Source: Phytophthora hibernalis
Taxonomy: Eukaryota > Oomycota > Peronosporomycetes > Peronosporales > Peronosporaceae
Reading direction: 5' to 3'
Assembly (NCBI GenBank): GCA_012656075.1
Contig: JAAKBF010000258.1
Span: 99,015 to 163,014 of the forward strand
Length of the DNA: 64,000 nucleotides
How positions within the stretch are numbered: the stretch's first letter is position 1; the number at the start of each line of letters is the position of its first letter. Below, piece after piece: positions 1-9,684 of the stretch. Made by a program: the position numbers and the translations under genes. Below the pieces are notes generated by a model, which worked only from the letters and a program-made list of their open reading frames with translations, had not been told where the DNA came from and ran no database searches.

Positions 1-211
1 CAATACAACGCAAGGTCACAGACAGGAATGAAGGTTGTCGAAGACCAAACAAACAGAGAACCCAACATTCAGGAAAGAAGTTATAGCCACAGTTTGCATT
101 TTGCATTATCGAGGAGAAGCAGGCTCAGTAGTTCGGTCGAGGTGAAAGCTGCTGCAACAAGTTCTAGTTGTTTACTGTTGCTTTCGGTGCCACCTACCGG
201 ACATAGTGACA
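1..211 (+). repeat. 5' LTR of the outer Copia, 5' truncated by the window edge
   Basis: The stretch matches 8262-8465 closely, including the shared run ending CCGGACAT. It ends GTGACA where the other copy ends GTAACA. The sequence directly after it (from 212) differs from that after the 3' LTR, which fixes the boundary. Confidence 0.88.
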
Positions 212-243
212 GGGTTGTGAGTCCAAGTAATAACGGTGCTACG

Positions 244-1490
244 ATGGAATCTACAACCAAGAAAGCGGACGTGGAGTGGAACAAGGATGGCCGACCGGTT
301 AATTGGAATGGCCGGGACTGGCCTCTCTACAAGCGCACGATGATGCGATACCTTGCGTGCTACGAGGTCAATGAGGTCGACTTGCGCCTTGACGACATTT
401 GCGATGGGAGTGTGACATTCCAGACCACGCAAAACACGAGAGGAAGAGCGCAGATTCATGTGCCAAGACCAGCTTCTGTCCAAGCTCATTTCAAGTTCGC
501 TATCATGCACGTTAGCACGGCAATGATTACAGCTCGGAGATGTGGAACTATCTGGCTAGGCGGTTTGAAGTACGAGAGAATGATACCACCAAGTTGTACA
601 CCCAGCTAACTCTCCGCCAAAAGCTGGAATTTGCATCGTGTCGTCCGGGTGCTGATGTGGAAAATCATCTCTTGTACATGATGCCCCTCCGCGAGCAGTT
701 AGCTGCGTTGGAAGTCGACGTGAGTGCTGTACGGATGGTCGACCTTCTGGTTCGATCCATGTCGCAGTTCTTGTACTAAAAACAGTTGCAGACATTGGGT
801 GGGACTCAAACGCCAAGCACTCCCTAAGAAGCAAATTCCATGATCATAATTATGGATAAGAATGCGCTCGTGGAGCTCCTGCTCCTAGCAATACGGAGAA
901 CATACACCACTGGCCAATCAGGGCAAGCATATGGTAATGGTGGTCGTGGTCGTGGATGAGGTGGCAGCGGTGGTAGTGCCAAACTATCAAAATAGCAGGC
1001 AGAGCAACCATCCCAAGCAGTCCGGGGCAAACGGCGGAGGTCAAAGTGCGACAAGTAACCACAAGAAGAGTCTGAGCAGAAGCAGCAGCAATTTGAAGAA
1101 GACCGATCGAATCGAATCTGCTTTGGATGCCACCTGCCTGGTCATATCCGCAGGAACGCCCTTACGAGGTGAAGCGAGAGCCTGACAGCTCAGACGGTAA
1201 CGGTAACGTCCGCGGCCAAACAAATCTCACTGTCTCATCGAGAACTTACAGTCACGGGCAACAAGGGCCTGCGCAAAAGCAAGAGGGACGTGACTCATCA
1301 CAAAACTTTCCGCAATCAAGCACGAACACGACCAAGTACAGGGCGAAGCCAGTGTATCGTCCTGAACAATGGGTGTTTGACAACGGAGCAACTCAAGATT
1401 TAGCTGGGAACAAGAGGTACTTTTTGAGCTACCGCGATATTTCTTGTGGAGAGCGTGAGAAATCAACAGTGTATGGCTGCAACGGTGAAA
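244..1490 (+). pseudogene. Outer Copia gag and start of protease (broken)
   Basis: The gag start is the ATG at 244, just after the LTR; the open frame before it is LTR sequence. The product begins MESTTKK and has the W-x-L-Y-K-R gag N-terminus. A frameshift near 540-609 moves into a UBN2-type gag segment ending at a stop at 779. A zinc-knuckle relic CFGCHLPGH lies at about 1119-1150 and lacks its last cysteine. The retropepsin start follows at about 1379, where the usual D-S/T-G reads D-N-G. The frame is then cut by the nested element at 1492. All parts belong to the structural half of a Copia polyprotein, now non-functional. Confidence 0.82.
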
Positions 1491-1491
1491 G

Positions 1492-1670
1492 TGTTAGAAC
1501 TGCGCCTGTAACCCAGGCGTAACTCGCTCGTACCCGCGGTTCAGTCAACGGTTTCGGCAGCCACTCTCCGGATGGTGAGCTCGGGACGACACGGATGGTT
1601 GCAGACAGGGAACAGGTAAGATGTTGGTTAGCGTCGTCCTCACTGCTCCATATACAACCAACAACTTACA
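1492..1670 (+). repeat. 5' LTR of nested Copia
   Basis: 179 bases, TGTTAGAAC at the start and CTTACA at the end, with canonical TG...CA termini. Matches 4890-5065. Followed immediately by a primer-binding-site-like sequence. Confidence 0.93.
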
Positions 1671-1685
1671 GGTTATGAGCCCAAC
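1671..1685 (+). other. Probable primer binding site of nested Copia
   Basis: GGTTATGAGCCCAAC directly follows the LTR. It resembles the PBS of Drosophila copia, which pairs with an internal stretch of initiator tRNA-Met (from memory GGTTATGGGCCC...). If correct, this element primes from a half-tRNA rather than the 3' CCA end, since it does not begin with TGG. Confidence 0.55.
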
Positions 1686-2955
1686 AGTTTACACCGTCGC
1701 CGGGAGCGAAGCTCCAGGAACTCCGGAAGTCAAGGACGACCACGAAGAGGACGACGGCCAGTACGGGGACAATGATGAAGTCAAGGGTCTGACCAAGCCG
1801 CAGAACCAGCAGGAGAAGCTGCTGGACTTTCTCACGGTCCTCGCTGAGCGCATGAAGCGCCTCGAGGCGTCGCAGAAGCGACAGGGGAGAAGGAGCGGTT
1901 CTTGGGACGAGAGTCAAGCGGCTTCGAGTCAGCTATCGGGATCGGAAGAGCCATAGACCGGCACGCGTTGGAGCAGACGCCGTCACCGCGGAACCCGCCA
2001 GTATCTCCAGCCTCGTATTTCGGTGTGAAGCAGCGTGGGTATGGGTTTGAGAACGCAGCCGCGAATGTGGAGATGACCCAGGCGCCCAGCCTGTGCTGCC
2101 ACAGCACTACGTGCCACCTCGCGCGTACCAGCAACCTGTCCAGTCACCCGTCATGCCGCAAGGGATGCAGGTGCCCGTCAACAGCTTCCCTCGCGTACCA
2201 GATACGCGTCAGCGTAAGCTGGGGATTCGCCACTTCGACGGTAAGGAACTCTAGAAGGGTCTCGGTTGTGGGTTCCTGTCGTGGGGCAAGAGGTTCGTGC
2301 GACAGATCCAGTTCGCGGAGCGTGCGAGTGGATTCCAGAGAACACAGAGGAGATGAAGGTGGACATCCTCGGACACCACCTCACTGGCATGGCTGAGAGA
2401 TACTACAATCAGCATGTGGAAGTCTGGTGGGGAGAGCACCCGACACCCGAGCACGCAATGCAGCGTCTGCTGCACACCTTCTCAACGAAGATCACGCCAG
2501 CACAGATCATGAAGATGTTCACGGCCCAAAAGAGCGCCAAGCGCAGCTGGACCCAGCATTACCTGTACCTGGTGGACAACATCGTGTACTACGCGGATTC
2601 CGAGATGAGGGTGTCGATACTGTCGCGACTGAACCTCGGCCGCACGGACTACCTCCACCAGGCAGAGGAGCTGGCGCATTTCGCGCAGTCAATGGAGATC
2701 GATCTTCGGGGAAATCAACTCGGGCGTGACGTCGTGATCGGCGTACACGAGGGGCGCTTGGACAATCGCAAGTGTTTCAAGTGTGGTAAGCAAGGCCCCT
2801 TGAAGGCAGCGTGCCCGGGGAAGAAGACGGAATGGAGTCAGGGTGGAGAAGCGGACAACGTGCTTGCGGTGGACGACACGACGGTGGAGAAGGGACTGTG
2901 GATCCTGGACACCGGCTCTAGTCGTCACCTCGTGAGCGATGCGAGTCTGCTGTAA
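1679..2955 (+). pseudogene. Nested Copia gag-protease (frameshifted)
   Basis: The first ATG after the LTR (1679) opens an acidic N-terminal gag segment that stops at 1956. The conserved gag core continues in another frame from about 2290, with a tryptophan-rich YYNQHVEVWWGEHPTP stretch near 2404. A CCHC knuckle at about 2772-2813 reads CFKCGKQGPLKAAC: the zinc-binding histidine is replaced by proline. Retropepsin starts LWILDTGSS, with catalytic Asp at 2908-2910, and a stop closes the frame at 2955. Function in the family: capsid and polyprotein processing. This copy is dead. Confidence 0.85.
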
Positions 2956-3188
2956 GACCCGGAGGACTTTGAGAGCCAGTTCGTCGCCGCGCACGGAGGA
3001 GCACTGAGGGCGATCAAGCGTGGCAACGTGATGCTGGAAACCACCGTTGGGGAAACGGAACAAGGTGTGACTGCTCAACGTGAAGTACGCGGAGAACCTT
3101 GAGAGGAATATCATCTCCTACGGCCCGTTGGAGAAGAAGGGTTTTAAGATAGAGTATCGGGGCCCACATCGCGTGATAGCTTCGATGA

Positions 3189-4260
3189 TTGGATGGCCAG
3201 CGGTGTTCGCCGTGCAGGCGCAACTACGTGCCGGTGGTTCGTGCAGACGGCTACGGCAGTGATAGGAACGCAGGAGACATGCTGATGTCTGTGCTGGCGG
3301 ACAGCCAGGCAGAGGTCGGGCCAGACGTGCAAACCGGCACGCTCATGCACTTCCACCGCAGGCTCGGGCACCTCAACTACGATACTATCCTGAAAATGGC
3401 AAGGGACCGAGCTTCTGGGACCTCACTGACGGACGAAAAATCGTGCAAACTGCTTGGCATGTGTGCAAGGCAAGCAGACCAAGAACACACAGTCACGGAA
3501 TGACACTGACGACAACTCGCCCATCGACGTCATCGGGGGCGTCATGTCCGACCTGAAGGGGCCCATGACGCCAAGGGACCGACTAGGCAATAGGAACGTG
3601 GTGAATTTCATAGATCATCGTACAAACTACTGCACGGTTTTCTTGGCCAAGACCAAGGACGTCGCTGCGCAGAAGTTTAAGCACTTCATGGCCTTATTCG
3701 AGAGACAGTTCAACTGCCGCATACACGTATTACGTACGGACGGCGGATGAGAGTACCAGACGCTCGACCTGTTCTGTAAAGACACGGGCATCGCCAGACA
3801 AGTGAGTGAGCCTAGGAACCAGGCCAGCATACGGCAAGGCGGAAAAATTCACCGCACCATAATGGACATGGTGTGTAGCATGGTGTTTGCTTGTGGGCTG
3901 CCCCTTAGTTTTGGGGGAAGCCGCCGAGTACGCTGCTTGAATCTTGAACCGGAGCCCGAGCAAGGCAAACCCGGGGTCTAAGTCGCCGCTGCAGATGCTC
4001 ACGAAGAGCACGCCTGACCTCAGCGATATTGCGTCTTCGGCTCTTCGTGCACTGTGCACCGAGACGCCAAGAACAAGTTCTTGGGTGAGCGCGGGAAGCC
4101 GGATATGATTATTGGAAAGAGCGATGAAATGAAAGGATACAGGGAATACATCCCCAAGGACAGGGTGGTCAGCACGTCAGGAACATCGATACTCTCACGG
4201 ACGAGTAGAATGAACAGCTCAGGTGCGTGCACCTCGAGGACTCGGAGGAGACGAAAGAGG
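3189..4260 (+). pseudogene. Nested Copia integrase (broken)
   Basis: A gag-pre-integrase segment with H-x-x-L-G-H (about 3346-3375) is followed by a degenerate cysteine pair. An rve core begins near 3530 and has a conserved DHRTNYCTVFLAK stretch and VLRTDGG. The codon after DGG is TGA (3748-3750) where other copies of this family have glycine, so a single G-to-T change stops the frame. A downstream RNKFLGERGKPDMIIGKSDE stretch (about 4066) is the typical Copia integrase C-terminal region. Frames shift at least three times. Confidence 0.83.
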
Positions 4261-4399
4261 TAGAAGACGACTCGGAGGCTGTACAAGAGACAGCGGTGGC
4301 CTCGAAGTCGAAGCCCAAACGGCGAAGAAAGGGCTGCTGGACCCGAGAGAAGCACCAGACAAGGTCGGCTAGCTGCAACTGCGGAGTACTCCTACACGG

Positions 4400-4862
4400 A
4401 CGACAGATCGGAATAGAGAGCTGGAGCGACGCGGAGTTCGCCGCTGACAAGGGCGACAGAAATTCAGTCACCGGCAGGCGGAGTCGTGACCATGGACGGA
4501 GCCATCGTTAAGCAAACCGGGGTTTCTTTGTCCACCATGGAGGTTGAGTTCACCTCGACTTCCCACGTTGGACGGGAGCTGCTCGGATTGCGGGAGCTCG
4601 TGCGCGAGCTGGAGTTCGAGGTGGTGCAGTCCATGCTCATGCACATGGGCAACCAAGCTGCCATCAAGTAGTTGAGTCCGAGGAAAGCATGGCGAGCGCC
4701 AAGCAGGTGGACATCTAGATCAAGTTCGTCTGCGACTTCGCGAGAAAGGGGATCGTTAAACCCAAGTACGTGGAGTCTCGCCTCGTGATGGCGGATCTCC
4801 TAACGAAGGCGCTTACAGCACCCAGGATGGCCGAGCTGCGCGGGATCTTCAGCTTGAAGTAG
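4400..4862 (+). pseudogene. Nested Copia RNase H remnant, directly joined to the integrase tail
   Basis: The frame from about 4420 gives the Copia RNase H signature: SDAEFAADKGDR, then LSTMEVEFTSTSHVGRELL and a QAAIK box. A stop at 4669-4671, a further stop near 4717 and frame changes follow. The family C-terminus ADLLTKAL reaches a stop at 4860-4862. The acidic linker that normally precedes RT ends at about 4400 and RNase H begins within a few tens of bases. The whole RT domain is therefore missing by internal deletion. Confidence 0.83.
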
Positions 4863-4870
4863 GCGTAGCA

Positions 4871-4889
4871 GGCGATGGCCGAGGAAGAG
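4871..4889 (+). other. Polypurine tract of nested Copia
   Basis: The purine-rich run GAGGAAGAG lies immediately before the 3' LTR, the usual site of plus-strand priming. Confidence 0.5.
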
Positions 4890-5065
4890 TGTTAAAACTG
4901 CGCCTGTAGCCCAGTCGTAACTCGCGCGTAACCGCGGTTCAGTCACCGTTTTTGGCCGCCACTCTCCGGATGGTGACACGGATGGCTGCAGACAGGGAGC
5001 AGGTAATGTGTTAGTTAGCGTCGTCCTCACTTCTCCATATACAACGGTATCATCAACAACTTACA
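4890..5065 (+). repeat. 3' LTR of nested Copia
   Basis: 176 bases, TGTTAAAAC ... CTTACA, paired with 1492-1670. The flanking GAAAG at 5066-5070 completes the target-site duplication. Confidence 0.93.
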
Positions 5066-5070
5066 GAAAG

Positions 5071-5999
5071 TTCCCGAGGGGTTGGATCAATTGATCTCTG
5101 GGTCAGTGTTGACGGAAACCATGTTGTTCTTCGGATCGACAATGTGTACTACTCGCCAGCGAGAATCAACTTGTTTTCGCAGTCGGTGGCCACGGAACAG
5201 GGGTTTCAGATTGCGTACGATGATTCATCACGCGAGTACACCTTGAGTATGAACTGTGCAGTCGCAATGAAGATAGCTGTGCAACCATGCAAGTTGTGGA
5301 TCTTCACAGCAGAGAACACTTTCTTGCGAAAAGACAAATCCTGCCGACCCTCCAACGCCGAGGGGAATGATCAACTACGCTATTAGTGATGGAGTGGAAG
5401 AATTGCAGTGCTGACACGAATGCCTGGGTCTGACCAAAATCTGGTTGAGGGTATGATGCTGCGCAATAGGAAGTTCGACATCTGTGAGGCATGCCGCTCG
5501 GCAAACAAAGAGTAAATACGCCTCAGAGAAACTTGGATCGAAGGGTCAAGCGTCGAAATCAGTTGGTGTGTGTCTGACGGTGTATCATGCGCAGTCGAAG
5601 CATGCGGAAGTGATTCACCCGCTGATTAAACGTTATGTTGCTTAGGCACAGAGCGACAGTGACCAGACTGCAATGTGCAAGAGGTGCTGACAGACGGTGG
5701 TGGGGAGTTTGATAACGGGTATCACTGTATGGTACCAGCAGCATGGAATCACGCACTCGTCAACACCACCAAATACGTCGCGGTTGAATATGGATGAGCG
5801 CACCCATCAGACGATGACCGGAATGATGAAAGCCATGATGAAGGACTCCGGTTTCCCAACGTCTTTCTGGGTGGGAGCACTGTACTACGCTCTGTACATC
5901 AAAAATCGTTCATTTTCAAGCAGCAACGCGTTTGGCACATCTCAGAAGAACGGATTCCACGCACAGCCCCTAGGCAACGATTTCTCCCCAGCGAGCTGA
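5071..5999 (+). pseudogene. Outer Copia protease-integrase region (resumes after the nested insertion)
   Basis: From about 5144 the frame reads YYSPARINLFSQSVATEQGF, the Copia segment between protease and integrase. A gag-pre-integrase relic with C-x-x-C (ICEAC) is near 5480. Part of the rve core is missing or scrambled between 5520 and 5690. The integrase C-terminal half is recognisable at 5697-5900 (QQHGITHSSTPPNTSRLN, then FPTSFWVGALYYALYIKNRS). The glutamate region reads MDERTHQ. The frame then runs almost straight into RT, so part of the integrase tail and linker is lost. Confidence 0.82.
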
Positions 6000-6990
6000 G
6001 TGGTGGAAGGGGTGGAGAAAGAAGTCACTGCAATGATTGAAAAAATAGAGCGAGAGAGCGAAATTCCAGAAGGGACCCAATCGCTGGAAACGATGTGGAG
6101 ATACCAGGCGAAAACGGATGATTTCGGGAATGTGTTGCGCTTTCGATCACGCTTGTATGGTCGTGAAGATAAAGAAGTCCCTGATATTGACTTTAGTGTG
6201 ATGGATACGTACTCTCCGATCGCTCGAATGACATTACTTAGACTTGTTCGTTGCTTTCTGCAAGATCTTGCGACTTCTTGCTTTCCAGGGCGGTATTGAC
6301 GCGGCATACCTCAACGCGAGGAAACGATTGGTCCACTTCATTCGGCGTATATCAGGCTTTCCAACCAAACCTGGATGGGTGTACAAAGTGAAGAGAGCAT
6401 TATATGGCTGGTACGATAGTGGACGCGAATGGTACGACGGCTTCATGGGGGTTGAGCGAAAGTGGACAGCAAAGGTCTTCCACCGAACCGTGCCTCTACT
6501 TCTACTCGCAAGCATGAACAATAGCCATCGTTCTTGTGTACGTTGATGATATCATCTGCGCGACGAGCCAGGAGAGCTGGAAGAGAAAATGCTTTGTTGA
6601 TATGAACCAGAAGTACGGGCTTAAGGATTTGGTCTCCGAAACAATTATTTAGCGGAAAGGAGGTGTTCTTCTTCACCAGTCAAAATATGCACAAGAAGTT
6701 CTTGAGCGCTTTGGATTTGCAGATTCGGTAGGATGCCGATCGCCCATGGATACTGCAGTCAAGCTCAGGTCGGCGAAGGAAGGAGACAAGGAGCCTGGGC
6801 TACCTTATCGCGAGACAATTGGGGCATTGATGTATTTAGCGACAAGCACTCGGCCCGATCTCACGTTTCCTGTGGGCTATTTCAGTCGTTTCGTACAGCA
6901 TTCGAATGTGACGCATGCTGGAGAACTAAATCGAGTTTTGCGTTACAGCCTGAAAGGCTGGACAGCACAAATCGGATTTTCGTTGCGGTA
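6000..6990 (+). pseudogene. Outer Copia reverse transcriptase (frameshifted)
   Basis: RVT_2 family. Conserved pieces in order are TMWRYQAKTDDFGNVLRFRS (shown from about 6091), the palm segment GIDAAYLNA (about 6292), GFPTKPGWVYKVKRALYG (about 6355), the catalytic box YVDD intact at 6539-6550, MNQKYGLKD (about 6604), and the thumb-connection LLHQSKYAQEVLERFGFAD and SPMDTAVKLRSAKEGDKE. At least three frame changes and a stop near 6650 separate them. The copy is inactive as written, but the active-site codons survive. Confidence 0.87.
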
Positions 6991-7037
6991 ACTGAAGCCG
7001 GTAGCTGAAGCCGGTAACTGAAGCCGGTAACTGAAGC
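6986..7037 (+). repeat. Four 13-bp tandem units at the junction of Copia and captured RPA1 sequence
   Basis: Units CGGTAACTGAAGC start at 6986, 6999, 7012 and 7025; the second has one base change. They begin exactly where Copia RT/RNase H homology ends and precede the RPA1-like fragment, so they mark a junction. Confidence 0.85.
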
Positions 7038-7046
7038 CAGTAGATC

Positions 7047-7498
7047 GTGACTGTTCGTCTTGCCGCTATCGCCGCGCTACCGGATGCATCCGTAGTAACT
7101 ACGATTGTCGTAGTGCATGGGTTGGGGGCGGTGAAGCGGCTTGTAACGCTTGTAACTAAGAGCGGGAAGGCAACTGAAAAACGAGAGCTCCTGCTTATGG
7201 ATGATTCGGGCTTTCAAATGATCTGCACTACGTGGGGCCAACTTGTTCGTAATTCTGTTGACTTTTCTGATTGGAGCGCTGTTGTAATCAAGGAGGGTTT
7301 CCTCTCTCTTACAACAATCTCCGATGTGCTTCTATCGGCGTCGGGTCTGAGATCCAATATGATGCTGCATTGGCGCGAGTCGGCCAACTGCGCGAACGGT
7401 ACACCACTTTACCGCCCCCCACTATTTCCTCTTTCCCACCGCTCGCCTTGAATAATGGTTTTACGGCATATATTGAGGAACGCGCCCGCTACATTTAA
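7047..7498 (+). pseudogene. RPA1 (replication protein A large subunit) DNA-binding-domain fragment inserted in the Copia
   Basis: The ORF at 7047-7451 contains VVHGLGAVKRLVT, KRELLLMDDSGFQM and TTWGQLVRNSVDFSDWSAVV. This is the order and spacing of the second OB-fold (DBD-B) of eukaryotic RPA1, which has a conserved K-R-x-L-x-L-M-D-x-S-G strand and L-W-G. The homology continues in a neighbouring frame (7271-7498), where a short stretch resembles the N-P-D-I-P-E-A region. RPA1 binds single-stranded DNA in replication and repair and has no role in Copia elements. It lies between RT and RNase H of the Copia. The likely source is a host RPA1 gene or the RPA ORF of a Helentron-type Helitron. Confidence 0.68.
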
Positions 7499-7544
7499 CA
7501 ATACATTCTTCGTTATCGTTGCTATCACAGTCTACGCTACAAGC

Positions 7545-8084
7545 CCTAGTTTAGCAGCAACAAGAAACCACGGGGTGCTCTTCAAGAGTCAAGACACGAA
7601 GAGTATGGATAAAATGGAGATAGACGGCTTTGTCGATGCTGATTGGGGTAATTGCCCAGACACGAGGATGAGTGTGTCGGGTGATGTCATGATGATGGTT
7701 GGTGGCCCTGTAGCATGAGCGGCAAGATGTCAAAGTATTGTGACGCTCAGCACTGCATAAGTTGAATATGGTGCCGCTTGTGAATCGTGTCAAGAAGGCC
7801 AATCGATCTAGAACATCGTGATGGAGTTAATTTGGAAGCGGGAAATTGCATTCAAGCTTGGAGTGGACAATCAAGCAGCAATCGCGCTCGCAACTCACCC
7901 CATGTACAGCAGAAAAACTCGACACCTCGAATTGCGTCTACACTATGTACGCGAAATTGCTCGAAAAATAATTGTGGGGCTGTGGAAAATGAGCGGTGAG
8001 GAAAATCAAGCAGAAAATTTTGCCCAAGCCTATGGGATTTTTACGCCTGGTCAAAATGAAAGCACCGATCGGAATGCAGCCTAA
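7545..8084 (+). pseudogene. Outer Copia RNase H (broken)
   Basis: A segment with MEIDGFVDADWGNCPDTRMS (about 7615; catalytic D-A-D-W) is followed by a stop after GGPVA. The middle part is frameshifted. From 7818 the frame reads MELIWKREIAFKLGVDNQAA, then RKTRHLELRLHYVREIA, the standard Copia RNase H end. The C-terminus is at 8084. Confidence 0.87.
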
Positions 8085-8189
8085 AATCAACCAGACTCAC
8101 CGTGAGATGGAGAGACAGAAGTTCCAAGAGGAAATCCTCAAGCCAGTTGGCCGTGATGGAGACGAAGGGTAGCTCCGAGAGCATGCCTG

Positions 8190-8207
8190 CTATCTAGGAG
8201 GGCGGCG
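8190..8207 (+). other. Polypurine tract of outer Copia
   Basis: AGGAGGGCGGCG directly precedes the 3' LTR at 8208. Confidence 0.5.
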
Positions 8208-8465
8208 TGTTACGATACTGGTCGTACAACTTGCTGGTGAGTACATCTTGGTTCATACAACGCAAGGTCGCAGGCAGGAATGAAGGTGGCCGAAGACCAA
8301 TCAAACAGAGAAGCCAACATGCAGGAAAGAAAGTCTAGCCGCAGTTTGTATTTTGCATTATTGAGGAGAAGTAGACTTAGCAGTTCCTTCGAGGTGTAAG
8401 CTGCTGCAACAAGTTCTAGTCGTTTACTGTTTCTTTTAGCGTGCCACCAACCGGACATCGTAACA
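8208..8465 (+). repeat. 3' LTR of outer Copia
   Basis: 258 bases with a perfect 9-base terminal inverted repeat, TGTTACGAT ... ATCGTAACA. Its last ~205 bases match the partial 5' LTR at the window start. Confidence 0.94.
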
Positions 8466-8927
8466 TACGGTGCTAATTTACTACGCGTTCAGGTGGGAGA
8501 ACACACCGTGTCCTTCCAGGCTTAGATATTGGTCACCTGTCTACTTTATATGTAAGCACCAATTTAACTTCCTTTTACTTGTCTGAAACTCGTGCGGAAG
8601 GTGCTACGTACAGAAGGTGGGTCCTTTATCAACGTATCTAGTACAGCAACGCAGATATAATAATAAATCTACCTGAAGTCTTCCTACAACGTTGCTATCG
8701 TACACATTAATATTATTATTTCCATGTCAAAAACATGTTTTCGACTTTTCAATTATTCAATCACAAACAATTAATTTACGACAACGGTAAAACAATAATT
8801 TTGAGAAGCGAATTCAATCCAATCATTGGCACTTCCAATAGCTGATGATTAGAAATTATTGACTAATTAAGTATAATTCGGCAAATATTGAGCTTTTGCA
8901 GCACAGCCTCATCAAATCACCAAACAA
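8466..8927 (+). other. AT-rich noncoding DNA upstream of the methyltransferase gene
   Basis: No ORF of interest. The last ~80 bases (about 8838-8908) are repeated in diverged form at 20236-20310 beside the methyltransferase pseudogene, so they probably hold the promoter of this gene family. I see no clear TCATTYY initiator. Confidence 0.5.
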
Positions 8928-9684
8928 TGGCTCCGCTGTGGCGCCGGCCGGGCGTCCTACTGGGCGGCGCAGCGCTCTACGGGGCGTCACCTTCGCCACG
9001 TACATTACGCTATACGATCCTTCAAAGGCCGGCAAGACGGCCGCTCCGCCCATGGACGACGCCCGACGATTGCAGGTTTTCGACACGAACGCATCGAAAT
9101 ACGATAGCGAAGTGGCCTGGGACGAACGACTCACGGGTATCTCACTCATGCGGCGGCTCCTGCTGCAAAACGCTCGTGGCCACGTGCTGGAAGTGGCGGC
9201 CGGCACGGGCCGCAACGTGGCCTTCTACCCTACGCAAACGCAACTCCTTCTGACGGACGTGAGTCGAGGGATGCTGGACCAAGTGTCGGACACGGAGACG
9301 CAGCGACTTTCGAGCTGCGAGTTGCTCGTCATGAGCGCGGGTGGGTTGCAGTTCCCAGACGGTCACTTCGACACGGTAGTGGACACATTCGGACTCTGTA
9401 GCATGGACGACTCAGTTCAGTCGCTGCGGGAGATGCAGCGCGTGTGTAAGCGAGATGGAGGCCGCATCCTGCTGCTGGAGCACGGCCGCAGCAGCTACGC
9501 GTGGCTGTCGGCCATCCTGGACAAGTTCGCCGACCTGCACGCGCAAAAGTGGGGGTGCCACTGGAACCGAGACATTCTGGCGCTGGTGGAGCAGGCCGGA
9601 CTGGAAGTGGAGACCGTGCACCGCTTCCACTTCGGCACGACGTACTACATCGTGGCCAAGCCGGCGTCCGATATACAGGAGTGA
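8928..9684 (+). CDS. Class I SAM-dependent methyltransferase, membrane-anchored (Oms1-like), with an N-terminal 1-base frameshift
   Basis: Methyltransf_11-type Rossmann fold. Motif I reads VLEVAAGTGRN (about 9187-9219), an acidic LLLTDVS strand follows, then FPDGHFDTVVDTFGLCSM (motif II/post-II) and a GGRILLLEHGRS strand. The family includes yeast mitochondrial inner-membrane Oms1, hence the tentative name; the substrate is unknown. The ATG at 8928 opens a basic start followed by a hydrophobic segment GVLLGGAALYG. This frame must shift by one base near 8980 to join the catalytic frame (open from 8896 to the stop at 9682-9684). The copy at 19.9 kb has one extra base exactly there and reads through, so this looks like a 1-base deletion or a sequencing error. 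If real, translation would need another start. Confidence 0.82.

Larger units (their letters stand above)
1492..5065 (+). mobile_element. Nested Copia element, RT-less, with both LTRs and a 5-bp target duplication
   Basis: LTRs at 1492-1670 and 4890-5065 both begin TGTTA and end CTTACA. The host bases GAAAG occur directly on both sides (1487-1491 and 5066-5070), showing insertion into the protease of the outer Copia. Inside are gag, zinc knuckle, protease, integrase and RNase H remnants, but no reverse transcriptase. Total 3574 bases, short for Copia (about 5 kb). The LTRs differ by more than ten substitutions, an 11-base stretch present only in the left and an 8-base stretch present only in the right, so the insertion is old. 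Confidence 0.95.
1..8465 (+). mobile_element. Ty1/Copia LTR retrotransposon, left end cut by the window, containing a nested second Copia
   Basis: Order of remnants is 5' LTR, gag, zinc knuckle, protease, (nested element), protease-integrase linker, integrase, reverse transcriptase, RNase H, 3' LTR. This is the Copia order, with integrase before RT. Without the 3574-base nested element and its duplicated 5 bases, about 4.9 kb remains, normal for Copia. The 3' LTR is complete and the left one lacks its start. Reading frames are broken in every domain, so the copy cannot act on its own. The target duplication cannot be checked because the left end lies outside the window. Confidence 0.93.
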
